A stretch of DNA of 14,790 nucleotides from Flavobacteriia bacterium (GTDB taxonomy: Bacteria > Bacteroidota > Bacteroidia > Flavobacteriales_D > Crocinitomicaceae): positions 1-14,790 of the forward strand of contig RFQF01000026.1 of assembly GCA_009925805.1 (NCBI GenBank), read 5' to 3'. Both the position numbers and the translations under genes were made by a program. Positions 1 through 6,279 of the stretch are shown piece by piece. The notes beneath the pieces are model-generated. The model was not told where the DNA came from and ran no database searches. It saw only the letters and a program-made list of their open reading frames with translations. Each line of letters begins with the position of its first letter. Position 1 is the first letter of the stretch.

Positions 1-1
1 A

Positions 2-577
2 CGAGATATGCATTATCAGTTCGTGGCGAAGTTAAGCGGAGGGGAAAAACGGCGGTTGAAACTGTTGCGTGTGTTGATGTCGAATCCCAACTTTTTAGTG
101 TTGGACGAACCCACGAATGACCTGGATATATTCGCCATGGCGGCACTTGAAGCATACTTGAGCACGTTTCAGGGATGTTTGGTGGTTATCTCACACGACC
201 GGTATTTTATGGATAAAATCACCGACCATTTGTTTGTTTTCAAGGGCGAAGGGGAGGTGGAGGACATTTTAGGAAATTATAGCGAATACCGAAAAAATCA
301 GCGCAAACCCAAGGAAGGGATAAAGGCAGAGGTTGTTGTTAAAGAACGAGCAGCTGAAGAAAAAAGAAAGCTCAGTTACAAAGAACAACAGGAAATAAAA
401 ACCTTGGAGAGGGAAATAGCGCAACTTGAAACTGAAAAAGACACCTTAACCCAACAATTATCCGAAGGGAATTTAAGCAACGACGCGTTGATCAACTTGG
501 GTGAAACCTTAGGAAAAGTAGTCGAAAGCTTGGATGAAAAATCGACCCGTTGGCTGATTTTGGCGGAATTACAATAA
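2..577 (+). CDS. ABC-F family ATPase, Uup-like, C-terminal part (5' end outside window)
   Basis: This is the C-terminal third of a soluble ABC-F ATPase; the reading frame is open to the left edge, so the true start lies outside. Visible motifs, in order, are the ABC signature LSGGEKRRL (about 34-60), the Walker B/D-loop LDEPTNDLD (about 103-129) and the H-loop VVISHDRYF, all belonging to the second ATPase domain. No transmembrane segment is seen. The last ~75 residues are charged and predicted coiled coil (repeated E/K/Q/L), which is typical of the Uup-type C-terminal domain. ABC-F proteins act on ribosomes or, for Uup, on translation and DNA-related stress; which role applies here is inference. 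It converges with the YceI gene. The subfamily call is moderately sure and the ABC-F call is firm. Confidence 0.93.
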   Translation, partial: RDMHYQFVAKLSGGEKRRLKLLRVLMSNPNFLVLDEPTNDLDIFAMAALEAYLSTFQGCLVVISHDRYFMDKITDHLFVFKGEGEVEDILGNYSEYRKNQRKPKEGIKAEVVVKERAAEEKRKLSYKEQQEIKTLEREIAQLETEKDTLTQQLSEGNLSNDALINLGETLGKVVESLDEKSTRWLILAELQ

Positions 578-602
578 AAAAAGCCCGGATTAACCGGGCC
601 TT
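576..602 (-). terminator. Intrinsic terminator between convergent genes
   Basis: A 6-bp GC-only stem (583-588 GCCCGG with 594-599 CCGGGC, loop ATTAA) is flanked on the left by a run of seven A. Read on the minus strand this is a hairpin followed by seven U, a good intrinsic terminator for the YceI gene. On the plus strand the bases after the stem are only weakly U-rich (CTTCATT), so it probably ends the ABC-F transcript less well. The left A-run includes the last two bases of the ABC-F stop codon. Confidence 0.75.
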
Positions 603-622
603 CATTAATAGGATGTTTTCTC

Positions 623-1144
623 TTAAGCTTGCTTAACAAATTGCACTTCGGCGTTGAGGGTAATTTCATCGCCTAACACGATATTTCCTGCTTCGGTTAC
701 GGCTGACCAAGTAAGTCCAAAATCAGAACGTTTGATTTTTCCCGTTAAGCTCAATCCGGTTTTTGTTTGTCCGTAAGGATCCACTGCGACACCTGCAAAA
801 TCTGCATTCAAGCTTACGGGATGCGAAGTTCCTTTGATGGTCATCTCCCCATTGATAATCCAATTTTCACCATGTTGTTCCACTTGGGTGGATTTAAATC
901 CGATGGTGGGAAAGCTCTCCGCGTTAAAAAATTCCGGAGACATAAGATGTCCATCGCGGTCTGCAACGCCGGTGGTAAGGCTGTTCACCTCAGCAGTGAA
1001 ATCAAACGAAGGGTTTTGAAAGTCTTCTGCGGAGGTAAGGGTCGCATCAAAGGTTCCGAAAGATCCTGAAACATTCGAAATCATCATGTGGCGCACTTTG
1101 AAACCTACTTCGCTGTGCATGTTGTCAATTTTCCAAGTATTCAT
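623..1144 (-). CDS. YceI-family protein (lipocalin-like polyisoprenoid-binding fold)
   Basis: The 173-residue product has the YceI layout throughout: WKIDNMHSEVGFKVRHMMI at the N-terminus, a central PTIGFKS strand, an INGEMTIKGTSHPV segment and a late SDFGLTW segment. YceI proteins are antiparallel beta-barrels that bind isoprenoid or amphiphilic lipids. The E. coli member is periplasmic, but here no signal peptide is visible, so the protein is probably cytoplasmic, as in many Bacteroidota members. The ligand cannot be told from the sequence. The ATG at 1144 is preceded by an A-rich leader without a clear ribosome-binding site, and a TAACTTTG element lies 17 bases upstream. It is probably transcribed alone, ending at the hairpin at 583-599. 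Confidence 0.92.
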   Translation of the reverse strand: MNTWKIDNMHSEVGFKVRHMMISNVSGSFGTFDATLTSAEDFQNPSFDFTAEVNSLTTGVADRDGHLMSPEFFNAESFPTIGFKSTQVEQHGENWIINGEMTIKGTSHPVSLNADFAGVAVDPYGQTKTGLSLTGKIKRSDFGLTWSAVTEAGNIVLGDEITLNAEVQFVKQA

Positions 1145-1161
1145 TGTTGTTTTATTTTTTG

Positions 1162-1169
1162 CAAAGTTA
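1162..1169 (-). promoter_or_regulatory. Bacteroidota-type -7 element upstream of the YceI gene
   Basis: On the minus strand this reads TAACTTTG, matching the Bacteroidota sigma-A -7 consensus TANNTTTG, 17 bases before the ATG. No TTG is found at the usual 17-23 base spacing upstream, so the -33 part is weak or absent. The expected leader is about 10-13 bases. Confidence 0.5.
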
Positions 1170-1216
1170 GCGAATCAAGCCTTATGCTTGTTAGCGTAAT
1201 ATTAAGGTTTCTTTTG

Positions 1217-1224
1217 TACTTTTG
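1217..1224 (+). promoter_or_regulatory. Bacteroidota-type -7 element upstream of the split barrel gene
   Basis: TACTTTTG matches TANNTTTG and ends only 4 bases before the GTG at 1229. Transcription would begin at or near that codon. No well-spaced -33 TTG is seen; the nearest, at 1188-1190, is 26 bases away. Confidence 0.45.
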
Positions 1225-1228
1225 ATAG

Positions 1229-1636
1229 GTGTACAAAGCGTTGATGTTACTGTTTTTAGGGTGGTTTATTACCGGCCACGCATATTCCCAGCTTGAAATG
1301 AAAGCACAGGAGCCCAAGAAAAACAAAGGGCAACTCAAGGCACCCACACAATTCGCTGTAGAAGGCTTAAACATCAAAAACAATCGGATATTAGCATCCA
1401 ATCCAAATTTTTTGAACAAGCCCTTAGGAGAGCGGGTCAATGAAAAAACCCTACGTACTTGGTCCTATTCGCTCGGATTCCAAACGGGACTGGGCAGATG
1501 GTTGCGTTTTGATACAGGGTTGCAGTTCATCCAAAACGGAGAATCCTATGCCTACAGCAACGTTTCAAGCGACAGCACCTTCAGCTATGAAAACCGTTAC
1601 CGTTACCTCGGTATGCCCCTTTCGATACACCGATGA
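1229..1636 (+). pseudogene. Outer-membrane beta-barrel protein, N-terminal half (frame broken)
   Basis: This is the first part of what looks like one PorT-like outer-membrane beta-barrel gene. The GTG start gives a short signal peptide: a Lys, a hydrophobic run (LMLLFLGWFITG) and a likely cut near AYS-Q. TAG lies directly before the GTG, so nothing longer is possible; ATG 1244 is an alternative but loses the Lys. The later residues alternate as in barrel strands (FQTGLGRWLRFDTGLQF) and reach the family-like YRYLGMPLSI, after which the frame ends in TGA at 1634-1636. The sequence continues as barrel-like protein in another frame from 1633. Joined, the product would be about 227 residues, a normal size for this class. 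Two separate translationally coupled ORFs are possible but less likely, since each would be half a barrel. Confidence 0.6.
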
Positions 1637-1911
1637 TTTTTAGTCAATTTTACCAAAAAACGGCATGGACCACAGCCTTGGGGTCTAAAAAAGACGAGAA
1701 ACTCAAAGAAAAAAATACCGAATATGCCGCATCCGGTTTGCAAGTTTTTGGCCAAGTCGGCCTGCAGTGGATCGGCAATAAGGGCTGGGGAGGCATCATT
1801 AAAATGGTGTATCGGAACCAACTCACGAACACGTTTTCCAAATACAATGAATCGATTCATCACGCCTACGGTTGGGGCTTCGGATTTGGAATCACTAAAA
1901 AACTGGGATGA
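1633..1911 (+). pseudogene. Outer-membrane beta-barrel protein, C-terminal half (frame broken)
   Basis: This 92-residue reading frame continues the barrel of the preceding fragment. It overlaps that fragment's stop by four bases (ATGA) and has no signal peptide of its own. A charged, loop-like stretch (about residues 18-30) is followed by strand-like segments (GLQVFGQVGLQW, GWGGIIKMVYR) and a Gly/aromatic-rich end (GWGFGFGITKKLG) that looks like a closing beta-strand. A single missing base (or two extra bases) just before 1634 would restore one frame. The stop TGA (1909-1911) overlaps the start of the Nif3-like gene by four bases, so the two are probably co-transcribed. If translated alone it would lack export information. 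Whether the break is real or a sequence error cannot be decided here. Confidence 0.55.
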
Positions 1912-3002
1912 AAACGAAGGAATTAATCGACTATTTGGAGGGGCGCTTCCCGCTGTATCTGCAAGAAAGTTACGACAACTGTGGGTTACAAATTGGGGAT
2001 ATCGATCAAGATGTATCGGGAATTTTAGTGGCCTTAGATTGCACGGAAGCAGTTATTGACGAAGCGATTAGTCTCCATTACAACACGATTATTACGCACC
2101 ATCCCTTGTTGTTTAAGGGAATCAAGCGTATTGGGAAATCCACTTCGATAGAACGGATTATTCGAAAATGCATCAAGCACGATGTGGTGCTATACGCCCT
2201 GCATACCAATCTAGACAACCACGGGGAAGGGGTGAATAAACGCATCTGCGAAAAACTCGGTATATTCCATCCACGTCCTTTGGTTCCCTACCGTGGCAAT
2301 CTGTACAAATTGGTGGTATTCACTCCCAAGGACGCCGTGGATTCGCTGCATAAAGCCCTTGGCGATGCCGGCGCGGGAGGCATTGGAAACTACTACGATT
2401 GCGGTTTTCATAGCCCAGGCATTGGGTTGTTTACCCCCAACGAACAGGCGACGCCATCCTTGGGCACGGCGCATGTCCCGGAGCGCGTGGAAGAAATGAA
2501 AATGGAATACCTGGTACCCAAAAACAAATTGCATCAGGTGCTGCGGGCGATGCACGAAACGCATCCCTACGAGGAGGTGGCGCACGATGTAATACTCTTG
2601 GAAAACGCTGACCCAACCTTGGGAAGCGGAATGGTGGGTGAATTAGCCGTGCCTATGGAAGAACAGGCGTTTCTCTCGTTTGTTAAGGAAACTTTTAACG
2701 CTTCAGTTATACGGACATCGCCCCTGCTTACACGGACCATCTCCCGCGTAGCCGTTTGCGGTGGAAGTGGTAGTTTCTTATTGGGGGAAGCGCTCCGTCA
2801 ACAAGCGGATGTTTTCATATCTTCGGATTTCAAATACCATGAATTTTTCGAAGCGGAAGGAAAACTGATGATTGCTGATATTGGTCATTATGAAAGCGAG
2901 CAATTCACCCAAGATTTATTGGTAGAGATTATTCAGGAAAAATTTCCTACCTTTGCCGTCCGAATAACTGAACACAATACCAATCCGATAAATTTTCATT
3001 AA
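1908..3002 (+). CDS. Nif3-like dinuclear metal-centre protein with internal PII-like insert
   Basis: The 364-residue protein belongs to the Nif3/YbgI/YqfO family (often labelled GTP cyclohydrolase 1 type 2 homologue), cytosolic proteins that form hexameric toroids with two metals per subunit. Expected metal ligands are visible: H64-H65 in IITHHPLLFKG, the HTNLDN motif at 99-104 (D103), and H327 and E331 in IGHYESEQ. Residues about 130-232, including HETHPYEEVAHDV, form the CutA/PII-like insert of the longer YqfO-type members. The physiological role is not firmly known. The ATG overlaps the upstream stop by four bases, and the next gene (zinc ribbon) follows after 3 bases. Linkage of Nif3 with a C4 zinc-ribbon protein is seen in distant bacteria, for example Rv2230c-Rv2229c of Mycobacterium tuberculosis, which supports a shared function. 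Confidence 0.95.
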   Translation: MKTKELIDYLEGRFPLYLQESYDNCGLQIGDIDQDVSGILVALDCTEAVIDEAISLHYNTIITHHPLLFKGIKRIGKSTSIERIIRKCIKHDVVLYALHTNLDNHGEGVNKRICEKLGIFHPRPLVPYRGNLYKLVVFTPKDAVDSLHKALGDAGAGGIGNYYDCGFHSPGIGLFTPNEQATPSLGTAHVPERVEEMKMEYLVPKNKLHQVLRAMHETHPYEEVAHDVILLENADPTLGSGMVGELAVPMEEQAFLSFVKETFNASVIRTSPLLTRTISRVAVCGGSGSFLLGEALRQQADVFISSDFKYHEFFEAEGKLMIADIGHYESEQFTQDLLVEIIQEKFPTFAVRITEHNTNPINFH

Positions 3003-3005
3003 AAT

Positions 3006-3758
3006 ATGGCTACTGCAAGTAAAAAAGAAGTGACTATTGCCGATAAACTGGATGCCCTTTTTGCGCTTCAACAGATTGATTCTGAAATTGATCGAATTCG
3101 CACCGTCCGCGGTGAATTACCTTTAGAAGTAAGGGATTTGGAAGATGAAATCGGAGGATTGGAAACGCGAGTTGCGAAAATTACCGAGGAATTGAAAGAA
3201 ATCCAAAACGATATCACAGCGCGCAAATTGGCGACGAAAGACGCCGAAACCGCTATCGCAAAATACAAAGAGCGCCAAAACAACGTGCGAAATAATCGGG
3301 AATATGAATCCTTGAGCAAGGAAATAGAATACCAAGAATTAGAAATCAAACTTCACGACAAGCGCAGCAAAGAAGCAAAAGTGAATATCGATTTAAAAAA
3401 CACCTTACTGGACGAAGTCAATGCGAAATTACAGTTGAGAAAGGAAGATTTGGAGCGTAAACAAGCTCAATTGGATGCGATTATCAGCGAAACCCAACTT
3501 GAAGAAGACAAGTTATTGGCAGATTCTGATAAGGCGAAGGAATTTATCGAAGATCGATTAGTAACCGCTTATTTACGCTTGCGAAACAATTCTAAAAACG
3601 GTTTAGCTGTGGTTCAAGTTTTACGGGAGTCTTGTGGAGGATGCTTCAATAAAATTCCACCGCAACGCGTCATGGATATTTTAACAAAAAAGAAAATCTT
3701 GGTATGCGAGCATTGTGGTAGAATCTTGGTTCCTGAAGCATCTACCGAGAACGCTTAA
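3006..3758 (+). CDS. Coiled-coil C4-type zinc-ribbon protein (CT398/zf-RING_7 family)
   Basis: The 250-residue product has a long charged coiled coil (about residues 20-185, rich in E, K, L with conserved ALQQIDSEIDRI at the start and the NNVRNNREYESLSKEIEY stretch at 92-109). It ends in a C-terminal zinc ribbon with four cysteines: C210 and C213 (CGGC), C234 and C237 (CEHCGRIL). This is the CT398-like architecture, a helical hairpin with a zinc knuckle thought to bind nucleic acid or protein partners; the exact role is not established. It lies 3 bases downstream of the Nif3-like gene and is surely in the same transcript. Its last 17 bases overlap the 3' end of the convergent DUF2480 gene. 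No signal peptide or membrane segment is present. Confidence 0.93.
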   Translation: MATASKKEVTIADKLDALFALQQIDSEIDRIRTVRGELPLEVRDLEDEIGGLETRVAKITEELKEIQNDITARKLATKDAETAIAKYKERQNNVRNNREYESLSKEIEYQELEIKLHDKRSKEAKVNIDLKNTLLDEVNAKLQLRKEDLERKQAQLDAIISETQLEEDKLLADSDKAKEFIEDRLVTAYLRLRNNSKNGLAVVQVLRESCGGCFNKIPPQRVMDILTKKKILVCEHCGRILVPEASTENA

Positions 3759-4248
3759 AAATCGGAACGGTAGAACACGGCTCGCCAAACATCAAACTTT
3801 GAACGTACGGTTTTAAGGCCATCACCAACTGGGTCAGTGCATATTCTTGATCTATCAGCTTAGCACATCCTTTGACAATTACGCGTTGATCTTTATACGA
3901 TTCGGTATCGAGCTGCATTAAAGCTTGATGGATTCGATAATGTTCCATTTCCTTTGGGGTTCCTGCCACTACTTGCGAAGTGTATGGTTCCAAAGCCGAG
4001 GCCACCAACATATACGCCCAAGTGGGAATAATGGCCTCTGTGGAACAGAAAATCCGAACATAACTTGCCTTGTACTGGCTCCAATCGGCGCCTTTCACCC
4101 ATGCTCTGAAGTCTTTTTCTTTTAATACCAACCCCTGCCAAAGCTGAGAAGCCAGGTCGATTTCGCAGAGCGCAACTTCTGGAAGCAAATCCGCCAAATC
4201 CATGGGCAACAAGCCGCTTTCCTTAACTTTATTTCGCAGAGGTTCCAT
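3742..4248 (-). CDS. DUF2480 family protein
   Basis: The 168-residue protein of unknown function is recognisable as DUF2480, a family largely confined to Bacteroidota. Family hallmarks seen are LLPMDLADLLPE near the start, LWQGLVLKEKDFRAWVK, DWSQYKASYVRIFCS, the strongly conserved AIIPTWAYMLVASAL, the RVIVKGC segment and the C-terminal SLMFGEPCSTVPIFKR. No signal peptide or membrane segment is visible, so it is likely cytosolic. The frame is open 27 codons further upstream to a TTG, but the family begins at the ATG chosen here, and a TATTTTTG promoter element lies 4 bases before it, so the longer version would not fit on the transcript. Several conserved Trp and Cys residues suggest a folded domain, but no catalytic motif can be named. 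Confidence 0.88.
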   Translation of the reverse strand: MEPLRNKVKESGLLPMDLADLLPEVALCEIDLASQLWQGLVLKEKDFRAWVKGADWSQYKASYVRIFCSTEAIIPTWAYMLVASALEPYTSQVVAGTPKEMEHYRIHQALMQLDTESYKDQRVIVKGCAKLIDQEYALTQLVMALKPYVQSLMFGEPCSTVPIFKRSR

Positions 4249-4252
4249 AGTA

Positions 4253-4286
4253 CAAAAATAACCATTGTCGTCGCTTGTGCGCCAAA
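4253..4286 (-). promoter_or_regulatory. Bacteroidota-type promoter of the DUF2480 gene, close to leaderless
   Basis: On the minus strand TTTG (4286-4283), a 22-base spacer and TATTTTTG (4260-4253) fit the Bacteroidota/Flavobacterium consensus TTG-N17-23-TANNTTTG. The -7 element ends four bases before the ATG at 4248, so transcription should start within a base or two of the start codon. This is the best promoter match noticed in the window. Confidence 0.6.
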
Positions 4287-4332
4287 ATGTCACCCGGTTT
4301 TTCAGGGCACAAGAATTGACATCCTGCAACCG

Positions 4333-5166
4333 TTGAAAAATAAAACCTTTGATACGTCGCTCTGGCCATCGGCTATACCTGGCTTGTTTCTATTGAGTTT
4401 ACTCTGGTTAATTCAGTGGGCGCAACATCTGTTCACCTTTCCTTTCCACACCCTTGGGATTTTACCTCAGCGCATGGAGGGTTTGAAAGGCATTCTCTTG
4501 ATGCCCTTCATTCATGATAAAAACGATCTGAACCACCTTTTGAATAACTCTGTAGCGTTCCTCGTATTATCCACCTTGTTGTTTTATGCGTATCGAAGCA
4601 TCGCATTACCGGTACTGCTCATCAGTTGGATCTTTGGAGGCCTGTTCGTTTGGATTTTTGCAGCCAATCACGGAGCTTATCACATTGGGTTGAGTGGGGT
4701 GATTTATGCCTTAGTAGCGTTTATATTTTTTTCCGGAGCCATTCGCAAGTATTTTCCCCTGCAGGCCATGGCGCTGCTGGTGGTGTTTTTGTACGGAAGT
4801 ACGCTTTGGGGAATATTTCCTATTGAACCAAAAATATCTTGGGAAGGACACCTCGCCGGATTCATTTGCGGCTTTTTCCTAGCGGTGTTTTTTCGCCATA
4901 AAGGTCCACAACGACCAAAATACACCTATGAAATTGAGCAGGAGATGGGCATTGAACCGCCGGATTTCGAAGGGGAATGGTTAAAAAAACATCAAGCCAT
5001 GGAAGAAAACAACAACCCACTGATTATTAACTATCATTTTCTCCCTAACACCACTCCTCCAACCCCTAATCCGTCGGTCGAAAATATTCCACCCGCTGTG
5101 CCGTCCCCGGACCAAGCCCCTGAAGATCCTTCGAAAGAAAATCCACGGTCACCCAACCAGCCGTAG
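4333..5166 (+). CDS. Rhomboid-family intramembrane serine protease
   Basis: The 277-residue polytopic membrane protein has about six hydrophobic segments (roughly 14-34, 67-86, 88-110, 118-135, 142-160, 168-187). The catalytic serine is S121 in HIGLSGVIYA (the GLSG motif) and the catalytic histidine is H173 in SWEGHLAG. H68/N71 in DLNHLLNN correspond to the second-helix residues that line the oxyanion pocket. The enzyme should cut transmembrane substrates within the inner membrane; the substrate is unknown. The start is TTG: no in-frame ATG or GTG exists nearby upstream, and the next ATG would lose the first membrane helix, so the exact start is less sure than the family. The last ~65 residues form a Pro-rich cytosolic tail, of which residues 245-277 overlap the opposite-strand SixA-like gene. 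Confidence 0.9.
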   Translation: MKNKTFDTSLWPSAIPGLFLLSLLWLIQWAQHLFTFPFHTLGILPQRMEGLKGILLMPFIHDKNDLNHLLNNSVAFLVLSTLLFYAYRSIALPVLLISWIFGGLFVWIFAANHGAYHIGLSGVIYALVAFIFFSGAIRKYFPLQAMALLVVFLYGSTLWGIFPIEPKISWEGHLAGFICGFFLAVFFRHKGPQRPKYTYEIEQEMGIEPPDFEGEWLKKHQAMEENNNPLIINYHFLPNTTPPTPNPSVENIPPAVPSPDQAPEDPSKENPRSPNQP

Positions 5167-5527
5167 GAAACGTGAATTCCTCATCGGTAAGCCATGCTAA
5201 GAGGTCCGAAATTCCATCATTGTGGCCAATGAACAAGGTATGATCCTTGGCGTAAGTCCCTAAAATCACCTTCCATTCCGATAAATCTGCCAAATAAAGT
5301 TCATTCAAGTATAGTCTTTCTGCCGGCTTTTCAGCACAAGTAATGGAACATGTTTGGCGAGTTCGTAAGGCACTTGAACACACAATACGTTGCAGGGGGA
5401 TAGGGTGTACGTAACGTTGTAGCGAATGTGCCTGCTTTATTCCGCGCTCGTTCAAAGCTCGATCAACATCCTGACCACTTACCGATACGCGTTCGGTTTT
5501 AGCGTGCCGTAAAAAATACCATCTCAC
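5066..5527 (-). CDS. sixA: SixA-type histidine phosphatase
   Basis: The 153-residue cytosolic protein belongs to the histidine phosphatase (phosphoglycerate-mutase-like) superfamily, SixA branch. The nucleophile is H8 in the RHAK motif (7-10). R55 in SSALRTRQT binds phosphate, and H102 in IGHNDGISDL is the second active-site histidine. The length matches the short SixA type. E. coli SixA removes phosphate from phosphohistidine (NPr/HPt domains); the substrate here is unknown. Its GTG start overlaps the TGA of the upstream PHP phosphatase by four bases (GTGA), placing it last in the polysaccharide operon. Its final 33 codons overlap the 3' end of the rhomboid gene on the other strand by 101 bases. 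The conserved PTAGW and terminal YFRP elements lie within that overlap. Confidence 0.88.
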   Translation of the reverse strand: MRWYFLRHAKTERVSVSGQDVDRALNERGIKQAHSLQRYVHPIPLQRIVCSSALRTRQTCSITCAEKPAERLYLNELYLADLSEWKVILGTYAKDHTLFIGHNDGISDLLAWLTDEEFTFPTAGWVTVDFLSKDLQGLGPGTAQRVEYFRPTD

Positions 5528-6279
5528 AGCCCTTGATTTTTCACCAATCGCTTGCCTAATTCGACAAAATAAGGCTCATTTACGTGGGCTTCTAACAGTT
5601 GCAGGTGCTGTATCCTGTGGGCGTCGGTTCCTACAAAATCGAACAAACAATCATCTACCATTTTTTCGGCTTGTTTCCGAATTTCAGGTCCATAATGTCC
5701 TGTGAGCGACATCAGGTTCATTTGAATATTGACCCCCATTTTTCGATATTTTTCGGCGTACTCAGGGGAATTCAACAAGTAAATATAGCGTTCAAAATGG
5801 GCTAAAATTGGCGTATATCCCCGATCCTGAAGGCGTTTAAATACGGCTTCTTCAAAAACGGGAGGCGTCGTAAAACTGAATTCCATCAAGACATAACGCT
5901 GTTTTCCAAAGCACAAAAGTTCTTTTCTCTGGATGCGCTCAACGAAAGAATCATCCAAAAAATACTCCGCACCAAGGGCAATTTCCAATCCTATGCCAGC
6001 GCGTTGTTTCGCCTCTTCCAGCTCGCCAAAAACCTGCTGCAAATTCGCTTCGGAGTTCGGATAGATATCCAATTTAATGTGCGGTGTAATGATGCATTTG
6101 GCGTAGCCTAAGTCCTCCATTTTTCGCAACAACTCAAGGCTTTCCTCCATGGATTTGGAGCCATCATCCACCCCAGGCAGGAAGTGATTATGCATATCGC
6201 AGCGAAAAGCCTTAAGGTTTAAAGATTCCGGTATAGCCGCAGTTTTATCTTGGGAAAAAAGTTTAGAGAACCACGCCAT
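5524..6279 (-). CDS. CpsB/YwqE-type PHP-fold tyrosine-protein phosphatase
   Basis: The 251-residue protein is of the CpsB/CapC/YwqE family of manganese-dependent phosphotyrosine phosphatases, which in many bacteria dephosphorylate the tyrosine kinase that controls polysaccharide export. PHP metal ligands are visible: D28, H30 and H32 in DMHNHFLPGVDDG, H67 in TPH, E105 in GAEYF, H161 in LAHFERY, and D219 and H221 in GTDAH. The size (about 250) is normal. The ATG shares one base with the stop of rfbB (TAATG), and the stop overlaps the SixA-like gene. Its place in a nucleotide-sugar operon supports a role in surface polysaccharide control, but no Wzc-like kinase is in the window. Phosphatase activity is inferred from the family. 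Confidence 0.9.
   Translation of the reverse strand: MAWFSKLFSQDKTAAIPESLNLKAFRCDMHNHFLPGVDDGSKSMEESLELLRKMEDLGYAKCIITPHIKLDIYPNSEANLQQVFGELEEAKQRAGIGLEIALGAEYFLDDSFVERIQRKELLCFGKQRYVLMEFSFTTPPVFEEAVFKRLQDRGYTPILAHFERYIYLLNSPEYAEKYRKMGVNIQMNLMSLTGHYGPEIRKQAEKMVDDCLFDFVGTDAHRIQHLQLLEAHVNEPYFVELGKRLVKNQGL

Noticed and set aside
1603..1640. Programmed -1 frameshift signal in the split barrel gene
   Set aside because: No X-XXY-YYZ heptamer in the correct frame was found before the TGA at 1634, and no clear downstream stem was seen.
2211..2585. 124-codon open frame antisense to the Nif3-like gene
   Set aside because: It lies entirely within a gene with full family conservation; the His/Arg-rich translation looks like a reverse-frame shadow.
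4249..4329. N-terminal extension of the DUF2480 gene to a TTG at 4329
   Set aside because: The extra 27 residues do not look like the family, and the best promoter match lies inside them, 4 bases before the ATG at 4248.
5040..5070. Terminator for the leftward nucleotide-sugar operon
   Set aside because: No GC-rich hairpin with a U-run was visible after the SixA-type stop; the region is coding sequence of the rhomboid gene.
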